A stretch of 64,000 nucleotides of DNA, taken from NCBI GenBank assembly GCA_000421065.1, contig ATWD01000001.1, positions 4,580,001-4,644,000 of the forward strand, read 5' to 3'. Below are positions 8,575 through 17,717 of the stretch, piece after piece (position 1 is the first letter of the stretch; the number at the start of each line of letters is the position of its first letter). Below the pieces are notes generated by a model. It was not told where the DNA came from, did no database searches, and saw only the letters and a list, made by a program, of their open reading frames with translations. This stretch comes from Acidobacteriaceae bacterium TAA 166 (lineage in GTDB: Bacteria; Acidobacteriota; Terriglobia; Terriglobales; Acidobacteriaceae). Both the position numbers and the translations under genes were made by a program.

Positions 8575-11500
8575 TCAGAATAGGATGCGCCCGCCGACCT
8601 GAATGATACGGTTACTGCCCCCAGTGCCATTAACTTGCCCGAAAGTCGAGCTATTCATGGAGGTAGACGGAGTGCCCAGATTTGTCAGGTTGAAGACGTT
8701 GGTGACCTCTCCCCGAAGTTGGAATTTCAGGTTGTCGAAGATACCAAACGTCCGAAACAGAGAAGCATCAATATCCCTATAACCTGGTACGTCGAGCTGG
8801 GCAGGACGGGTGTTTCCGAGGAGGCCAAGTGGGCCCACACCAGGGCATCCACTGACGCCGGGGACGCAGTAGGCCGAAGTATCAAACCACTGTCGTTCCG
8901 AGGCTACGCGTGAGCGGTGACCGCCGAATGTGTGTGGAACCTTTCCTGGAGCAACGCTTGGGCGATCATTCGTTTGGCCGTCTCCATTCACGTCAGTTCC
9001 CGTCGTCACGGTGAACGGCTGTCCGCTGTTCGCGGTGATGATGCCGCTGATCGTCCAGCCGTTGAGAGCCGTTCGGATATAGCGGTTATAGGAGCCGAAA
9101 TAGTCAGGATTCCAAACGAAAGATACGCTCATCGTATTCCGCCGGTCATCGGCAGCACGCTGATGTGCTTCGAGCTGAGGAAAGTTTGGGTCTACAAAGT
9201 TAGCGGCCAGACTCTGGCCATCGAGTGCATTGCTGGCAAGTGTCTTGCTCCAAATATAGAAGCCCCGAGCGCTGAAGTTATGAGAAAGATACTTTTCAAC
9301 GCTAATCTGCAAACCGTTATAGTTCGAGTTCTGGTTGGATTGAAGGTTGTAAACATTCGAATAAATGGGCGAAGACGCCGAAAGTCCGAACTTCGAATTC
9401 AGTACGCGCCGATTATTCACGGTGCTGCTGTTGTTTGAGTATGCGCACGCCTTCGTAAGGTCGGTGCAACTCGGCCCCGATGTGCCCGCAGCTGTGATAT
9501 TGAATTGCGGGGCGTTGAGGTCGATATATATAGGGTTCTTACGGTTGAGCGATCCAACATAGTTCACGGTCAGCGCCAGGCCATTACCGAGCTCCTGCTG
9601 GATACCTGCATTGATCTGATAGGTGACCGGCCAACTGAAGTGTGGATCGAACGAAGAGACCTGGTTGAGAGCGAGGAAGCTTGCCGTCGAGGTGTGAGGC
9701 GTAAATGTCAAACTTGGGAACGGATTGACTCCCCCTGGAAATTCGGTTGGGTCGTTCGAATAGGGGTGAACCATCGAGACGACTTTGCTGAATCGGGGAC
9801 GAACGGCGTAAGGAGCGAAGTTCGAGGGCAGTTCCCATAGATTGCCGGAGATGCCTCCGTAAAAGAGACCCGCTGCAGCATGGATGACCGTCTTACTCTG
9901 CCCGTACGGGTCCCAGGAAAGACCTACTCGTGGAGAAACATGATCGTAGGGAGTATAAGCACCCGTCGTTGGAACACCGGGATCTCCGGGGAAAAGCATG
10001 CCGAGCGGGGTCAACTGAGGCCCCGTTTTGCCTGCGATGTTTACGGTGTTGAATGCGTGGGACTGCTGGCCCGGAACAAAGTTTGTCTGACGGTTCTGCG
10101 GATCAGTCGGGGCCTGTTGCCAATCATAGCGAACCCCAAGATTGAGAGTGAGATGTTTCAGAATCCGCCAGTCATCCTGGAGGAAAGCGGCCGCGCTCCA
10201 ATAATTGGCTTCCGCATATTCACCAGTGTCCTGCTCGAACGTGTTCGGGAGACCGAGCAGATAGTCCGACAGAGAGTTCGAGGACCGAATACCCCGCGAT
10301 GTAGCAAACTCGAAGTCTCCATAGTTATTGAGTGAGGTCATGAGTGGATCTTTTTCCAGACCCGCCTCAACGCCCATTGCCAGTGTATGATTTCCGCGTG
10401 TCGTGCTCAACACATCGCGAAAGCCATAGATATTCGCGCCTGCCTTCGGTCCCGTGATGGACTGGGCAAGTTGAAACCAGCCCGGTATGTTGACGACTCC
10501 TCGCGATTTGGTGCCTGCGATTCCAAAATCAGAACCGAAATCGGCGAAGGTACTGTCATCTGGAACTGGAATGCGACCGCCAGCCTGTCGCGTGTAGCTG
10601 AGCCACACTTGGTTCACGGTGCGATTGTTCACCGTCCACACATCGCTGATGTTGGCGTTTTGCTGCCTGGTCGCATAGTTGTTATAGCTCCAGTGAGACG
10701 GAGTCAGACCTCCGGGAATGTTCTTGATGCTGTGCTGGTAGTTGAAGTAGCTCAGGGTGATGCGGTGGCTCGCTGATATCTGATGATCCGTCTTGATGAG
10801 GTACTGATTGTAGATCTCAGGGGTAGCATCGAATTCCCGGTAGGTATATTGATTGTCTCCAGGCTGTCCGGCCCCCACGCCGGGTTTTACGCCCTGCGAA
10901 TATAGATAGTTCGCGATTGCAACTGCGGTAGGATCAAGAGGCCCACGAATGATGTTTCCAGGATAAGGCGTGTTCGTAGTCGGATTGCAGACGAGAAACT
11001 TGAAGTTTGCGTTGTCGGCTGCGGAAGGGTTCTGGGAACAGGAAGTGAGATCGGTCGGCAGATTTTCCGAAAAGTTGCCGGCAATTTGAGCTGCGCTCGG
11101 AACGTTCCCGCTGTAGGGGGAAGATTGACTGGCTCGGAGTCCACCGTAGCTAAAGAAGAAAAAGTCTTTGTTCTGGCGGATCGGGCCTCCGGTCGTTCCA
11201 CCAAACTCATTGCGCGCGTAGGGCTGCTTCGCAAGCTGATTGTGAGGAGTCGCTGTAAAGTTGCGCGTGCGATAAAACTCAAAGGCCGAGCCATGAAATT
11301 GATTCGTGCCCGATTTTGTCACTACGCTGGAGATTGCGGACGAGTAACGCCCAAGCGTGGCATTGAAGTTATTTGTTTGGACATTAAATTGGCTGATTGC
11401 ATCTGGCGTTGGGATCGCATTCCCGCTGTTGCGAAGGCCCGTCATATTGAGGCCTCCGTCCAGGTAGAAGGACACCTGACCGGTAAAATCGTCAGTTGAA

Positions 11501-12060
11501 CCGTTGATGTAGACATGCTGCTCAGGGAAGCCCGTACCTACGTTATTTACGTTGGATTGCACTCCGGGAGTCAGGCTAAAAAGTTGATAGACGTCGCGTC
11601 CCACCAAAGGAAGATTGTCGATCTCGGCATTGGAGACGGTTCGCCCCACTGTGGCACTGGTCAGTTGAATCAGAGGACTATCGCTGCTGACATCGACAGT
11701 CTGCGTAGTTTCTCCTGGTTTCAGCGTGAGAACAATCTCGGCCTGCTGCATCACCGAAAGCACAATACCGGTACGTTCAAGGGACTCGAATCCGCTTGCC
11801 GCAACGGAGATTTTATAAGGGCCGATTGGCAGAAATTCATCGCGGAATGTACCGTCACTCTTTGTAGTAACGGTCCTGGTAAAATCCGTATCAGTCTGTT
11901 TCAGTGTGACCGTGGCGCCGGGAATGACAGCGCCACTTGTGTCGGTTACGCTCCCAACCATCGTCGCGGTTGTGAGTTGACCAAACGCCCGAGTGGTTAA
12001 GATGGTCAACAATAGCGCTAAAAATATTCTCCCCAATCGGGGATGCAGTGTCTGATCCAT
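8575..12060 (-). CDS. Oar-like TonB-dependent receptor with carboxypeptidase-regulatory domain
   Basis: The 1,161-residue outer-membrane protein starts at ATG 12060, fixed by GGAGG seven bases upstream; the open frame extends further but without a signal. A signal peptide ends near AFGQ, then a carboxypeptidase-regulatory-like domain (GSVTDTSGAVIPGATVTL) and a plug-type segment with VGRDVYQLFSLTPGVQ, then a long beta-barrel ending in IIQVGGRILF with C-terminal Phe. This architecture is characteristic of acidobacterial receptors for complex carbohydrates or other large ligands. Downstream on the same strand is the GH3 gene (210-bp gap). Confidence 0.93.
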   Translation of the reverse strand: MDQTLHPRLGRIFLALLLTILTTRAFGQLTTATMVGSVTDTSGAVIPGATVTLKQTDTDFTRTVTTKSDGTFRDEFLPIGPYKISVAASGFESLERTGIVLSVMQQAEIVLTLKPGETTQTVDVSSDSPLIQLTSATVGRTVSNAEIDNLPLVGRDVYQLFSLTPGVQSNVNNVGTGFPEQHVYINGSTDDFTGQVSFYLDGGLNMTGLRNSGNAIPTPDAISQFNVQTNNFNATLGRYSSAISSVVTKSGTNQFHGSAFEFYRTRNFTATPHNQLAKQPYARNEFGGTTGGPIRQNKDFFFFSYGGLRASQSSPYSGNVPSAAQIAGNFSENLPTDLTSCSQNPSAADNANFKFLVCNPTTNTPYPGNIIRGPLDPTAVAIANYLYSQGVKPGVGAGQPGDNQYTYREFDATPEIYNQYLIKTDHQISASHRITLSYFNYQHSIKNIPGGLTPSHWSYNNYATRQQNANISDVWTVNNRTVNQVWLSYTRQAGGRIPVPDDSTFADFGSDFGIAGTKSRGVVNIPGWFQLAQSITGPKAGANIYGFRDVLSTTRGNHTLAMGVEAGLEKDPLMTSLNNYGDFEFATSRGIRSSNSLSDYLLGLPNTFEQDTGEYAEANYWSAAAFLQDDWRILKHLTLNLGVRYDWQQAPTDPQNRQTNFVPGQQSHAFNTVNIAGKTGPQLTPLGMLFPGDPGVPTTGAYTPYDHVSPRVGLSWDPYGQSKTVIHAAAGLFYGGISGNLWELPSNFAPYAVRPRFSKVVSMVHPYSNDPTEFPGGVNPFPSLTFTPHTSTASFLALNQVSSFDPHFSWPVTYQINAGIQQELGNGLALTVNYVGSLNRKNPIYIDLNAPQFNITAAGTSGPSCTDLTKACAYSNNSSTVNNRRVLNSKFGLSASSPIYSNVYNLQSNQNSNYNGLQISVEKYLSHNFSARGFYIWSKTLASNALDGQSLAANFVDPNFPQLEAHQRAADDRRNTMSVSFVWNPDYFGSYNRYIRTALNGWTISGIITANSGQPFTVTTGTDVNGDGQTNDRPSVAPGKVPHTFGGHRSRVASERQWFDTSAYCVPGVSGCPGVGPLGLLGNTRPAQLDVPGYRDIDASLFRTFGIFDNLKFQLRGEVTNVFNLTNLGTPSTSMNSSTFGQVNGTGGSNRIIQVGGRILF

Positions 12061-12762
12061 GTGGAGCCTCCGAATTGTGTGTGCTTGTTGCTGCCAGTAA
12101 TCGGTCAAAGTGACTGGCTGACTTCCCCGGGCGCCTGAAAGATTCATGACTGCGCCGAACAAGAGCCGCTGTTGTCTTTCAGCCGCGCACCTATGGCTGA
12201 AGAATGTGCGGTTGTTACGCAAAGGGCGATACAGGATGTCATTCCGGTAGGGAGGGCTCAGCGAGCGCACGAGTAAATAATTCAGGCGGACGGACGCCCT
12301 AACCTGACTGTCAAAGCCACGCAAGGAGGAGCGCACTGGCAACTCTTTTGGCGTACTGAGTTTGAGCCTTAAGAATGACGCTGGGTCGGTCACGAACTCC
12401 GTGAGCAGATATATCGCTGCCGCGCGGGGCATTTGGCCATCGCCGACATCCATGACCGGTTGACAAGTGCCCGAGGTTCGTCCTGCAGTTTGGACTGGTG
12501 GTCCCGCAGCTACGGTAATAGATCGTGAAGAAAATTCTCTTGCAATCGATGACATATTTCAGCCTGTCGAAACGGCTTCCGCAACTTATGGAGATCGGGT
12601 TCCGGAGCGCTACCAACCCTCGTCGCTTGAAGCCGCACCAGGCAAGTGACTCACGGGTTGTCCCCTTTTTTGCCTGTCGTTTGTCCCGATCGGACGTTTG
12701 TCCCAAGCCTGTAAGTCTTTGAAAAATGAACACGAGCGATTAAGCTATACTTTCCACGCTCT
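12061..12762. promoter_or_regulatory. divergent intergenic region with CGTTTGTCCC direct repeats
   Basis: Seven hundred bases between the divergent receptor and the regulator-like gene hold no convincing gene. Near the right end CGTTTGTCCC occurs twice, at 12678-12687 and 12695-12704 (17-bp period), with a third TTGTCCC at 12658. A -10-like TATACT lies at about 12746, some 12 bases before the GTG start of the next gene, so that transcript may be almost leaderless. Confidence 0.45.
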
Positions 12763-13971
12763 GTGATCTCCGCTCTTCCAACGCGCGAACGATGGGCGCC
12801 TCTGTCTCCAGAGGACCATTCTGAGGTGTTGGAAGCGTTGAAAGAGATAGAGGCCAGTCCATATTTCTCCAACAGCAAGCGATACCCAACGGTCCTTCGA
12901 TACCTGGTCGAACAGGCTCTGCTGGGTCGTGCAGATGAAATCAAGGAGCGAACGATCGGCATCGAAGTATTTGGCCGCTCGCCCAACTATGACACCAACA
13001 TCGATACGGTCGTCCGCTACACCGCAGGGGAGATACGCAAGCGGCTGGCGCTCCACTACCATGAGGTGGAGGCCCCTATCCAGATCAATCTGTCGGCGCG
13101 CTCATATTCGGTGGAGTTTCTGCGTCTTGTCGATGTAGTCGCAGACTCTCCTACCCAGGAAAGCAGGGAATCGAAAGCTACGCCCGCTCAGCCTTATGTT
13201 GAGGAGCGAGCACCAGCGACGACCCCACGCCGTCGTACCTGGATACTGGTTGTTACATCGGTCCTCCTGCTTGTGTTGATCGGGATTCGTTCATGGAACG
13301 AGGCCCATACCGACGCCGTGAGCCGGTTCTGGGCTCCCGTGTTGGACCAAAAGATACCAACCATTATCAGTTTGGGGGGACTGCCTTTTCCTCTGCAGTC
13401 CGATGGCGGCGATGTTGCATCCGACGACGGTAGCGGCAACCCATATCTGTCTTTCGAGACCGGACTTGCGATGGGCAGGGTAACGGCGCTTCTAAAGGGG
13501 GATGGTGGCGGCTATCGGGTACAGTCTGCTGCCTCGACGACGGTAGCTCAGATCCGAGAAAATCCTACTGTACTCGTCGGCGGGTATAACAACGAGTGGA
13601 CTTGCAGGCTGACGGGGTCTTTACGCTTTCATTTTGCCGATCCTCCAGCCAAGAGCATAGTCGATTCAAGAGACGCAAGCCGCTCATGGACTCGCGATCG
13701 GTCTAAGCCGTTTGGAGACGCCCCCGACTACGCTCTGCTGGCGCGGTTCCGAAATCCATCCACAGACAGCATCGTCATCGTGATAGCGGGTCTGCAGCGC
13801 TTCGGTACTGACGCAGCCTCGCAGTTCGCGACATCCGAGGATCTTCTTCAGCAATTGGATCGACAGGTGGGCCGTAGCTGGAGTCACAAAAATATCGAAA
13901 TCGTCTTGCGGGTAGACGCCGTCAAGGGTAAGACTGCAGCCCCGGTTATCGTAGCTACAGACGTCTGGTGA
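12763..13971 (+). CDS. acidobacterial regulator-like single-span membrane protein
   Basis: A 402-residue protein. The N-terminal 110 residues (HSEVLEALKEIEASPYFSN, then RYPTVLRYLVEQALLGRAD and VVRYTAGEIRKRLALHY) match a domain I recall in many acidobacterial proteins encoded beside TonB receptors or fused to tetratricopeptide regions; it is often supposed to bind DNA, but that is not established here. A linker rich in Thr/Pro leads to one membrane helix (WILVVTSVLLLVLIGI, about 160-175) and a C-terminal extracytoplasmic domain of about 220 residues I cannot name. GTG is the only plausible start. The arrangement suggests envelope-to-DNA signalling for the divergent receptor. Confidence 0.6.
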   Translation: MISALPTRERWAPLSPEDHSEVLEALKEIEASPYFSNSKRYPTVLRYLVEQALLGRADEIKERTIGIEVFGRSPNYDTNIDTVVRYTAGEIRKRLALHYHEVEAPIQINLSARSYSVEFLRLVDVVADSPTQESRESKATPAQPYVEERAPATTPRRRTWILVVTSVLLLVLIGIRSWNEAHTDAVSRFWAPVLDQKIPTIISLGGLPFPLQSDGGDVASDDGSGNPYLSFETGLAMGRVTALLKGDGGGYRVQSAASTTVAQIRENPTVLVGGYNNEWTCRLTGSLRFHFADPPAKSIVDSRDASRSWTRDRSKPFGDAPDYALLARFRNPSTDSIVIVIAGLQRFGTDAASQFATSEDLLQQLDRQVGRSWSHKNIEIVLRVDAVKGKTAAPVIVATDVW

Positions 13972-14011
13972 ATGCATGACGTTTGCGGAACTGCGAAGTG
14001 GTCACGGTTTG

Positions 14012-14817
14012 GGCTCTGGTGCAAGTTCTAAAGGCGGTTGGGGTCGCGGTGATAATGGAACAGGATGAGAGCACTGGATCTCTTTAAGGGACGGCATCTC
14101 GATCAAGAAATCATCGTGCTTGGCATGCGATGGTATCTAAGATTCAAATTGAGTTCGCGGGACCTAGTCCAAATGATGGCCGAGCGTGGAATCGCGTTGA
14201 TGCACACAACGATTTTGCGCTGGGTGCAGCGCTATGTGCCGGAGTTCGAGAAGCGCTGGAACAACTACTCTCGGTCAGTAGGCGGATCATGGCGTTGTGA
14301 TGAGACCTATATAAATGTGAAGGGCCGTTGGACCTACCTGTATCGAGCAGTGGATAAGCTGGGTCGAACGGTAGACTTTCTGTTGAGTCAACGACGCGAT
14401 GTTTCGGCAGCGAAACGCTTCTTCAGCAAAGCGATAAAGAAGCATGGACGCCGAGGGTCATTACACTCGATGCTTACGCAGCTTCGCATCGAGCCGTGAC
14501 AGAGTTGAAATCAACGGGAACGATAGCGCGCCGTGTTGGGATAAGGTCCAGCAAGTATCTGAACAATATTGTGGAACAGGATCATCGCCGCATCAAACAG
14601 CGGATTCGGCCGATGCTCGGGTTCAAGCGATTTGGAACAGAGGCGATAACGATCAGCGGCATTGAGCTTGCAGAAAAGATTCGGAACAGCAGTTCAAGAC
14701 TGGAACCTTGCCGGGCAGACCTGTAACTGCTCCTGGCGTTTGGGCGGCTATTCTCGCTGCCTAAACTCATTAAGATTTCTTTCCAATCGCCGCTCAGGAA
14801 GAGTTTGCACCAGAACC
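14012..14817 (+). mobile_element. IS6-family insertion sequence, inactivated
   Basis: About 806 bp bounded by inverted repeats GGCTCTGGTGCAA (14012-14024) and TTGCACCAGAACC (14805-14817), which are IS6/IS26-type ends. It contains one transposase gene broken by a frameshift. The 8-bp flanks (ACGGTTTG left, GTCCTTGT right) do not match, so the insertion has lost its target duplication through recombination or decay. It abuts a beheaded TetR gene on the right. Confidence 0.85.
14065..14726 (+). pseudogene. IS6 transposase with -1 frameshift
   Basis: The first part (14065-14499) carries the zinc-ribbon/HTH-like N-terminus and the first catalytic Asp in WRCDETYIN. The rest is in another frame: reading from about 14450 gives RVITLDAYAASHRAVTELK, SSKYLNNIVEQDHRRIKQ and GFKRFGTEAITISGIELA, supplying the second Asp and the Glu. 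All DDE residues are thus present but split between frames near 14450. IS6 elements normally use one frame, so this is a mutation rather than programmed shifting. Confidence 0.85.
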
Positions 14818-15235
14818 GTCCTTGTTCCCCTTGCTCGCCGAGCTTGACATATTACGCCATCAGATTGAGCGCCCCGTTCAGGAGCGCCTCACAAAAGCAC
14901 TCTGTAGCCTGATTACCGCCACCTGTAAGGAGCCGGAGCTAGGGATGTTCCTTACCAGAATCGGCGCCGAACGGGGAACGAAGATTAAGTTCTTGCTCGA
15001 CACTCTGATCCGTCCTTACCACGATGCCCTGTTGCCCCTATTGAAAGAGGCCATGCGCGAAGGCATAGTCCCCAACCAGCCGTCGGATATCTTGTGCTTC
15101 ATGCTCACCAACGCCATCTCCATTACTGTGTCGTATCGCCACATCCTCGCGGATTATGAAGGGGATATGAGAAGCATCGAGAGCTTGGCGAAGTCTATGA
15201 ACCGGTGCGTGTTGAAAATGCTATTTGCTCGATAA
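14818..15235 (+). pseudogene. TetR regulator C-terminal domain, N-terminus lost at IS6 end
   Basis: About 137 residues follow directly on the right end of the IS. The helical sequence (LTKALCSLITATCKEPELGMF, then LIRPYHDALLPLLKEAMREGI) looks like a TetR ligand-binding domain; the helix-turn-helix of about 60 residues is missing. TTG at 14822 is only the first start codon after the junction. Most simply, the element inserted into, or deleted part of, a TetR gene. Confidence 0.55.
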
Positions 15236-15366
15236 GTGATCTAAGAAACGAGCCTGCCCAGCATCATTTCGATTGGAGCCTTGCAATATGTCGATCCCAT
15301 GCACCTTATCTCGTTATTCAACGCGTGTAGAATAGTCTTAGTGGATAGGCTTTTGGAGTTTTCACT

Positions 15367-15687
15367 ATGGCAAAACTTTCCGCTTCCCAGGCGACACAGA
15401 TCGCAAAGGCCCTAAGTGATCGGGTACGTTTGCAGACCTACGCGGAAATTGCGCGCCGGAAAGAAGTCTACGTGGGGGAGCTGAATGTCTGTAACCTCGT
15501 ATCGAGACCTACGTTGTCTCATCATCTTCACGTACTTGCTGAGGCGGGTATAGTCTCCTCCCAACGGAGCAGTATATACATTTTCTACCGGGCGATCCCA
15601 GAACGAATGGCCGCCTATGGTGTTTACCTGTTGTCTTTGGCGGACCCTAACGCCGTTGTTGAAGAGGAGAAACGTGAGATCGCATGA
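15367..15687 (+). CDS. ArsR/SmtB-type small winged-helix regulator
   Basis: A 106-residue protein with the classical order: ALSDRVRLQTYAEIARRKEVYV, recognition helix SRPTLSHHLHVLAEAGIV, wing SSQRSSIYIFYRAIP. A TTGGAG lies nine bases before the ATG. Metal-binding cysteines typical of true metal sensors (CxCxxC) are not visible, with one Cys in LNVCNL, so the signal may not be a metal. It faces the broken TetR gene on the other strand. Confidence 0.8.
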   Translation: MAKLSASQATQIAKALSDRVRLQTYAEIARRKEVYVGELNVCNLVSRPTLSHHLHVLAEAGIVSSQRSSIYIFYRAIPERMAAYGVYLLSLADPNAVVEEEKREIA

Positions 15688-15741
15688 CGGGATAACACTG
15701 AACCGTCAGGATAATTGACAGTTGGCAGACGCCGAATGCGG

Positions 15742-16322
15742 TTAGGCGACGTAGATAGTGCCAGCCAAAGCAGCAATCTTACGGAGAGATCTTCGGCTCT
15801 TTCCAGCTCTGGCTTCCGTCCTGATTCCTGCGATCGTAGCTTCAAAGAACTCCGCCATGCTTCTCGCGTCAGCATCAGGATGTAGCTGCCGTTCGAGTTT
15901 GGCCCGCGCGAGTATACGGGTGAGAATCCTTCGCTGGAAGAGAACAGTTGTTCGGATGAGCTTCGCTACATCCGGATCGCTCGGCCCGAGTTCGCTCACG
16001 GCGATGACCCAGATATAGTCATCGCTCAGTGGCAACTCAATCCTGTCTGCGAATGCGATGAGCGAATAACGGCAAGGGCTGGTCCCGGTTGCTGTAGATC
16101 GGCCGAGATCCGCTGTAAGTACTCCATCAAGTGCAGTTCGAATGGTTTGAGAAATAGGGATTTCTTGCCGCCGAAGACCTCGTACATATTCTGACGTCCG
16201 ATTTTCATCGCATGTCTTAGTTCGTGCGTAAACGTCGCAGCGTAACCTTGACGTGCAAAAAGACGTATTGCCGTCCGAAGGCTCGCTTTCTGAAGGATGT
16301 GGAGTTCATCTTCGATGGTCAA
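15742..16322 (-). pseudogene. TetR-family regulator with frameshift
   Basis: The N-terminal part (16322 down to about 16065) reads LRTAIRLFARQGYAATFTHE and IGRQNMYEVFGGKKSLFLK, a TetR helix-turn-helix. The frame then breaks in GTTATTCGCTCATCGC; the ligand domain continues in another frame as SLIAFADRIELPLSDDYIWV and LIRTTVLFQRRILTRIL to 15742. Joining them gives a normal-length TetR protein of about 190 residues. TTG 16322 is forced because a stop lies four codons upstream. Confidence 0.75.
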
Positions 16323-16635
16323 ATCGCCTGCCTAAACCTACTTTGTGAGACGTGGTGAAGGACACCACGTTCATCGATAGAGTGTTGTCTTTTCCTCGGT
16401 CGGGCGACCATCCTAATATGCCTCGCCCTGTCCAGACTGTCCGTCAGCATGGCGACGTCTCGATTAGAACCGGTCGAATGGCGCTGTGCTCGCGCTCGCC
16501 CAGCGGATGACGAGAGCGTCATGTCCCGGGAGCCTCCGGAGGTGTGCTTGTTTGAAAGAGTGGCCATTTCACTCTCTTGAATGGATTGCTTATTCGACTT
16601 GATGCAGCCACGGATGACAAAGAGATCCATCACTT
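16323..16635. other. intergenic region, no supported gene
   Basis: A minus-strand reading frame of 104 codons (Arg/Ser-rich, low complexity) spans this gap, overlapping the TetR start by four bases (TTGA). It has no recognisable domain and I do not support it as a gene; no terminator or repeat stands out. Confidence 0.3.
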
Positions 16636-17391
16636 CTAGTCGCCAGAGACCGTAATCGCCTGGGCTCTCGGATTACCGATATCGATATTTATGCCGTTAA
16701 CAAAGTGGGACTCGTCGGATGCGAGAAAGAGGGCGGCGTAAGCAATCTGGAGAGCAAGCGATGCATGGTTTGCTGTGGGACCATTGTGCGATGCGACGGC
16801 GGGTGGAATACCTACTCCTAAGCTGTCCGGGGGGGCCGTGATGCCCATCCCGAAACAGACGGCATTGAGTCGAACTTCGCCAGCACACTTAGCCGCCAGA
16901 CTAAGAATGCGAGACGCAAACGGGAGGGTCGATACCTGGAGTTCATCTCTGAGCACGTTCGGTGAAATTGTGTCGACAAGGCGGGCGACCAATAGCTGAA
17001 GTGAATGAGGGCAGAACGAAAGGGAATCAGGAACTTGCGGCTCTTCTGCGACCGATACCTGTCCTCTCCTCTGACCCCACGACCAACAGTCGATGATGAT
17101 ATCTGGTCGACTAAAATAGGAGTTCGCAAGTGCGCGAATCAGATTCTCCGGATGGCGAGGACTTGCCTCACACGCGAGTGCAAGACCGCCGTCTTCGTGG
17201 ATGTCCGACACCAGCTTTAGAAGGTCATTTCGACTCTCGTCCGCTGCCAGTATCTTGCACCCCTCAATGGCTAAAACCCGCGCGACCGTCGCGGCCACGT
17301 CCGTGCTGACACCGCAAATCAGGCAGGTCTTCCCGAGCAATCTCAGATGCCCGGGAACATGAAGCACCGACTTGTACCATCCGCTCAACAT
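16636..17391 (-). CDS. degenerate SDR-fold protein, probably not a dehydrogenase
   Basis: From ATG 17391 the product is 251 residues, the usual SDR length; ATG 17415 is also possible, and earlier starts would lie beyond the palindromic operator at 17468. The Rossmann region reads KTCLICGVSTDVAATVARVLAIEGCKI, where the usual TGxxxGxG is not kept. The region equivalent to YxxxK reads LSLAAKCAGEVRLNAV, without the Tyr. The C-terminus (FLASDESHFVNGINIDIG) is typical of SDRs. It resembles enoyl-ACP-reductase-like or atypical SDRs with lost catalysis; a non-catalytic or NAD-sensing role is inference. Confidence 0.6.
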   Translation of the reverse strand: MLSGWYKSVLHVPGHLRLLGKTCLICGVSTDVAATVARVLAIEGCKILAADESRNDLLKLVSDIHEDGGLALACEASPRHPENLIRALANSYFSRPDIIIDCWSWGQRRGQVSVAEEPQVPDSLSFCPHSLQLLVARLVDTISPNVLRDELQVSTLPFASRILSLAAKCAGEVRLNAVCFGMGITAPPDSLGVGIPPAVASHNGPTANHASLALQIAYAALFLASDESHFVNGINIDIGNPRAQAITVSGD

Positions 17392-17467
17392 AACGTCACC
17401 ATTCTGTCCAAGCATTGTGAAAAGCGAAACGAGAACCGCGCTTCCGCACCACCTTCTCGCGTCAATT

Positions 17468-17489
17468 ATATTCAACGGGTATTTAATAT
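17468..17489. promoter_or_regulatory. 22-bp palindromic operator, copy 3
   Basis: ATATTCAAC, GGGT, ATTTAATAT: same half-sites and same four-base spacer as the two copies near 5.3 kb. It lies 77 bases upstream of ATG 17391 (53 from ATG 17415) of the degenerate SDR and about 230 bases before the divergent TetR gene. Confidence 0.55.
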
Positions 17490-17717
17490 AATTCCTTTCG
17501 CCCTTGAATGGCAACCGGGAGGCAATGATATCCATGAACACGAAGCCGAGCCGTAAGGCCATCGCCACGAAAGGTTGTTGGCAGTCCAACCTCGGTTGAT
17601 TTCTATGCGGTGGAAGTCGTTTCATTCCATGACATGCGTTGCCCTGTGCTGCCATATTCTGCTCTCCGGGATGCGGTCAAGCGTTCTATAATGCACAGTA
17701 GGGAATTAACGAGCGAT

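Noticed and set aside
8575..12555. Longer 1,326-residue start for the first TonB receptor
   Set aside because: The extra 165 residues lack a signal peptide, whereas ATG 12060 has an ideal GGAGG and begins a signal sequence.
14065..14726. Programmed frameshift in the IS6 transposase
   Set aside because: IS6 transposases are encoded in one frame and no slippery heptamer is seen at the break; mutation is simpler.
16319..16633. Minus-strand frame of 104 codons overlapping the TetR start
   Set aside because: Arg/Ser-rich composition, no domain, no ribosome site; probably a chance frame.
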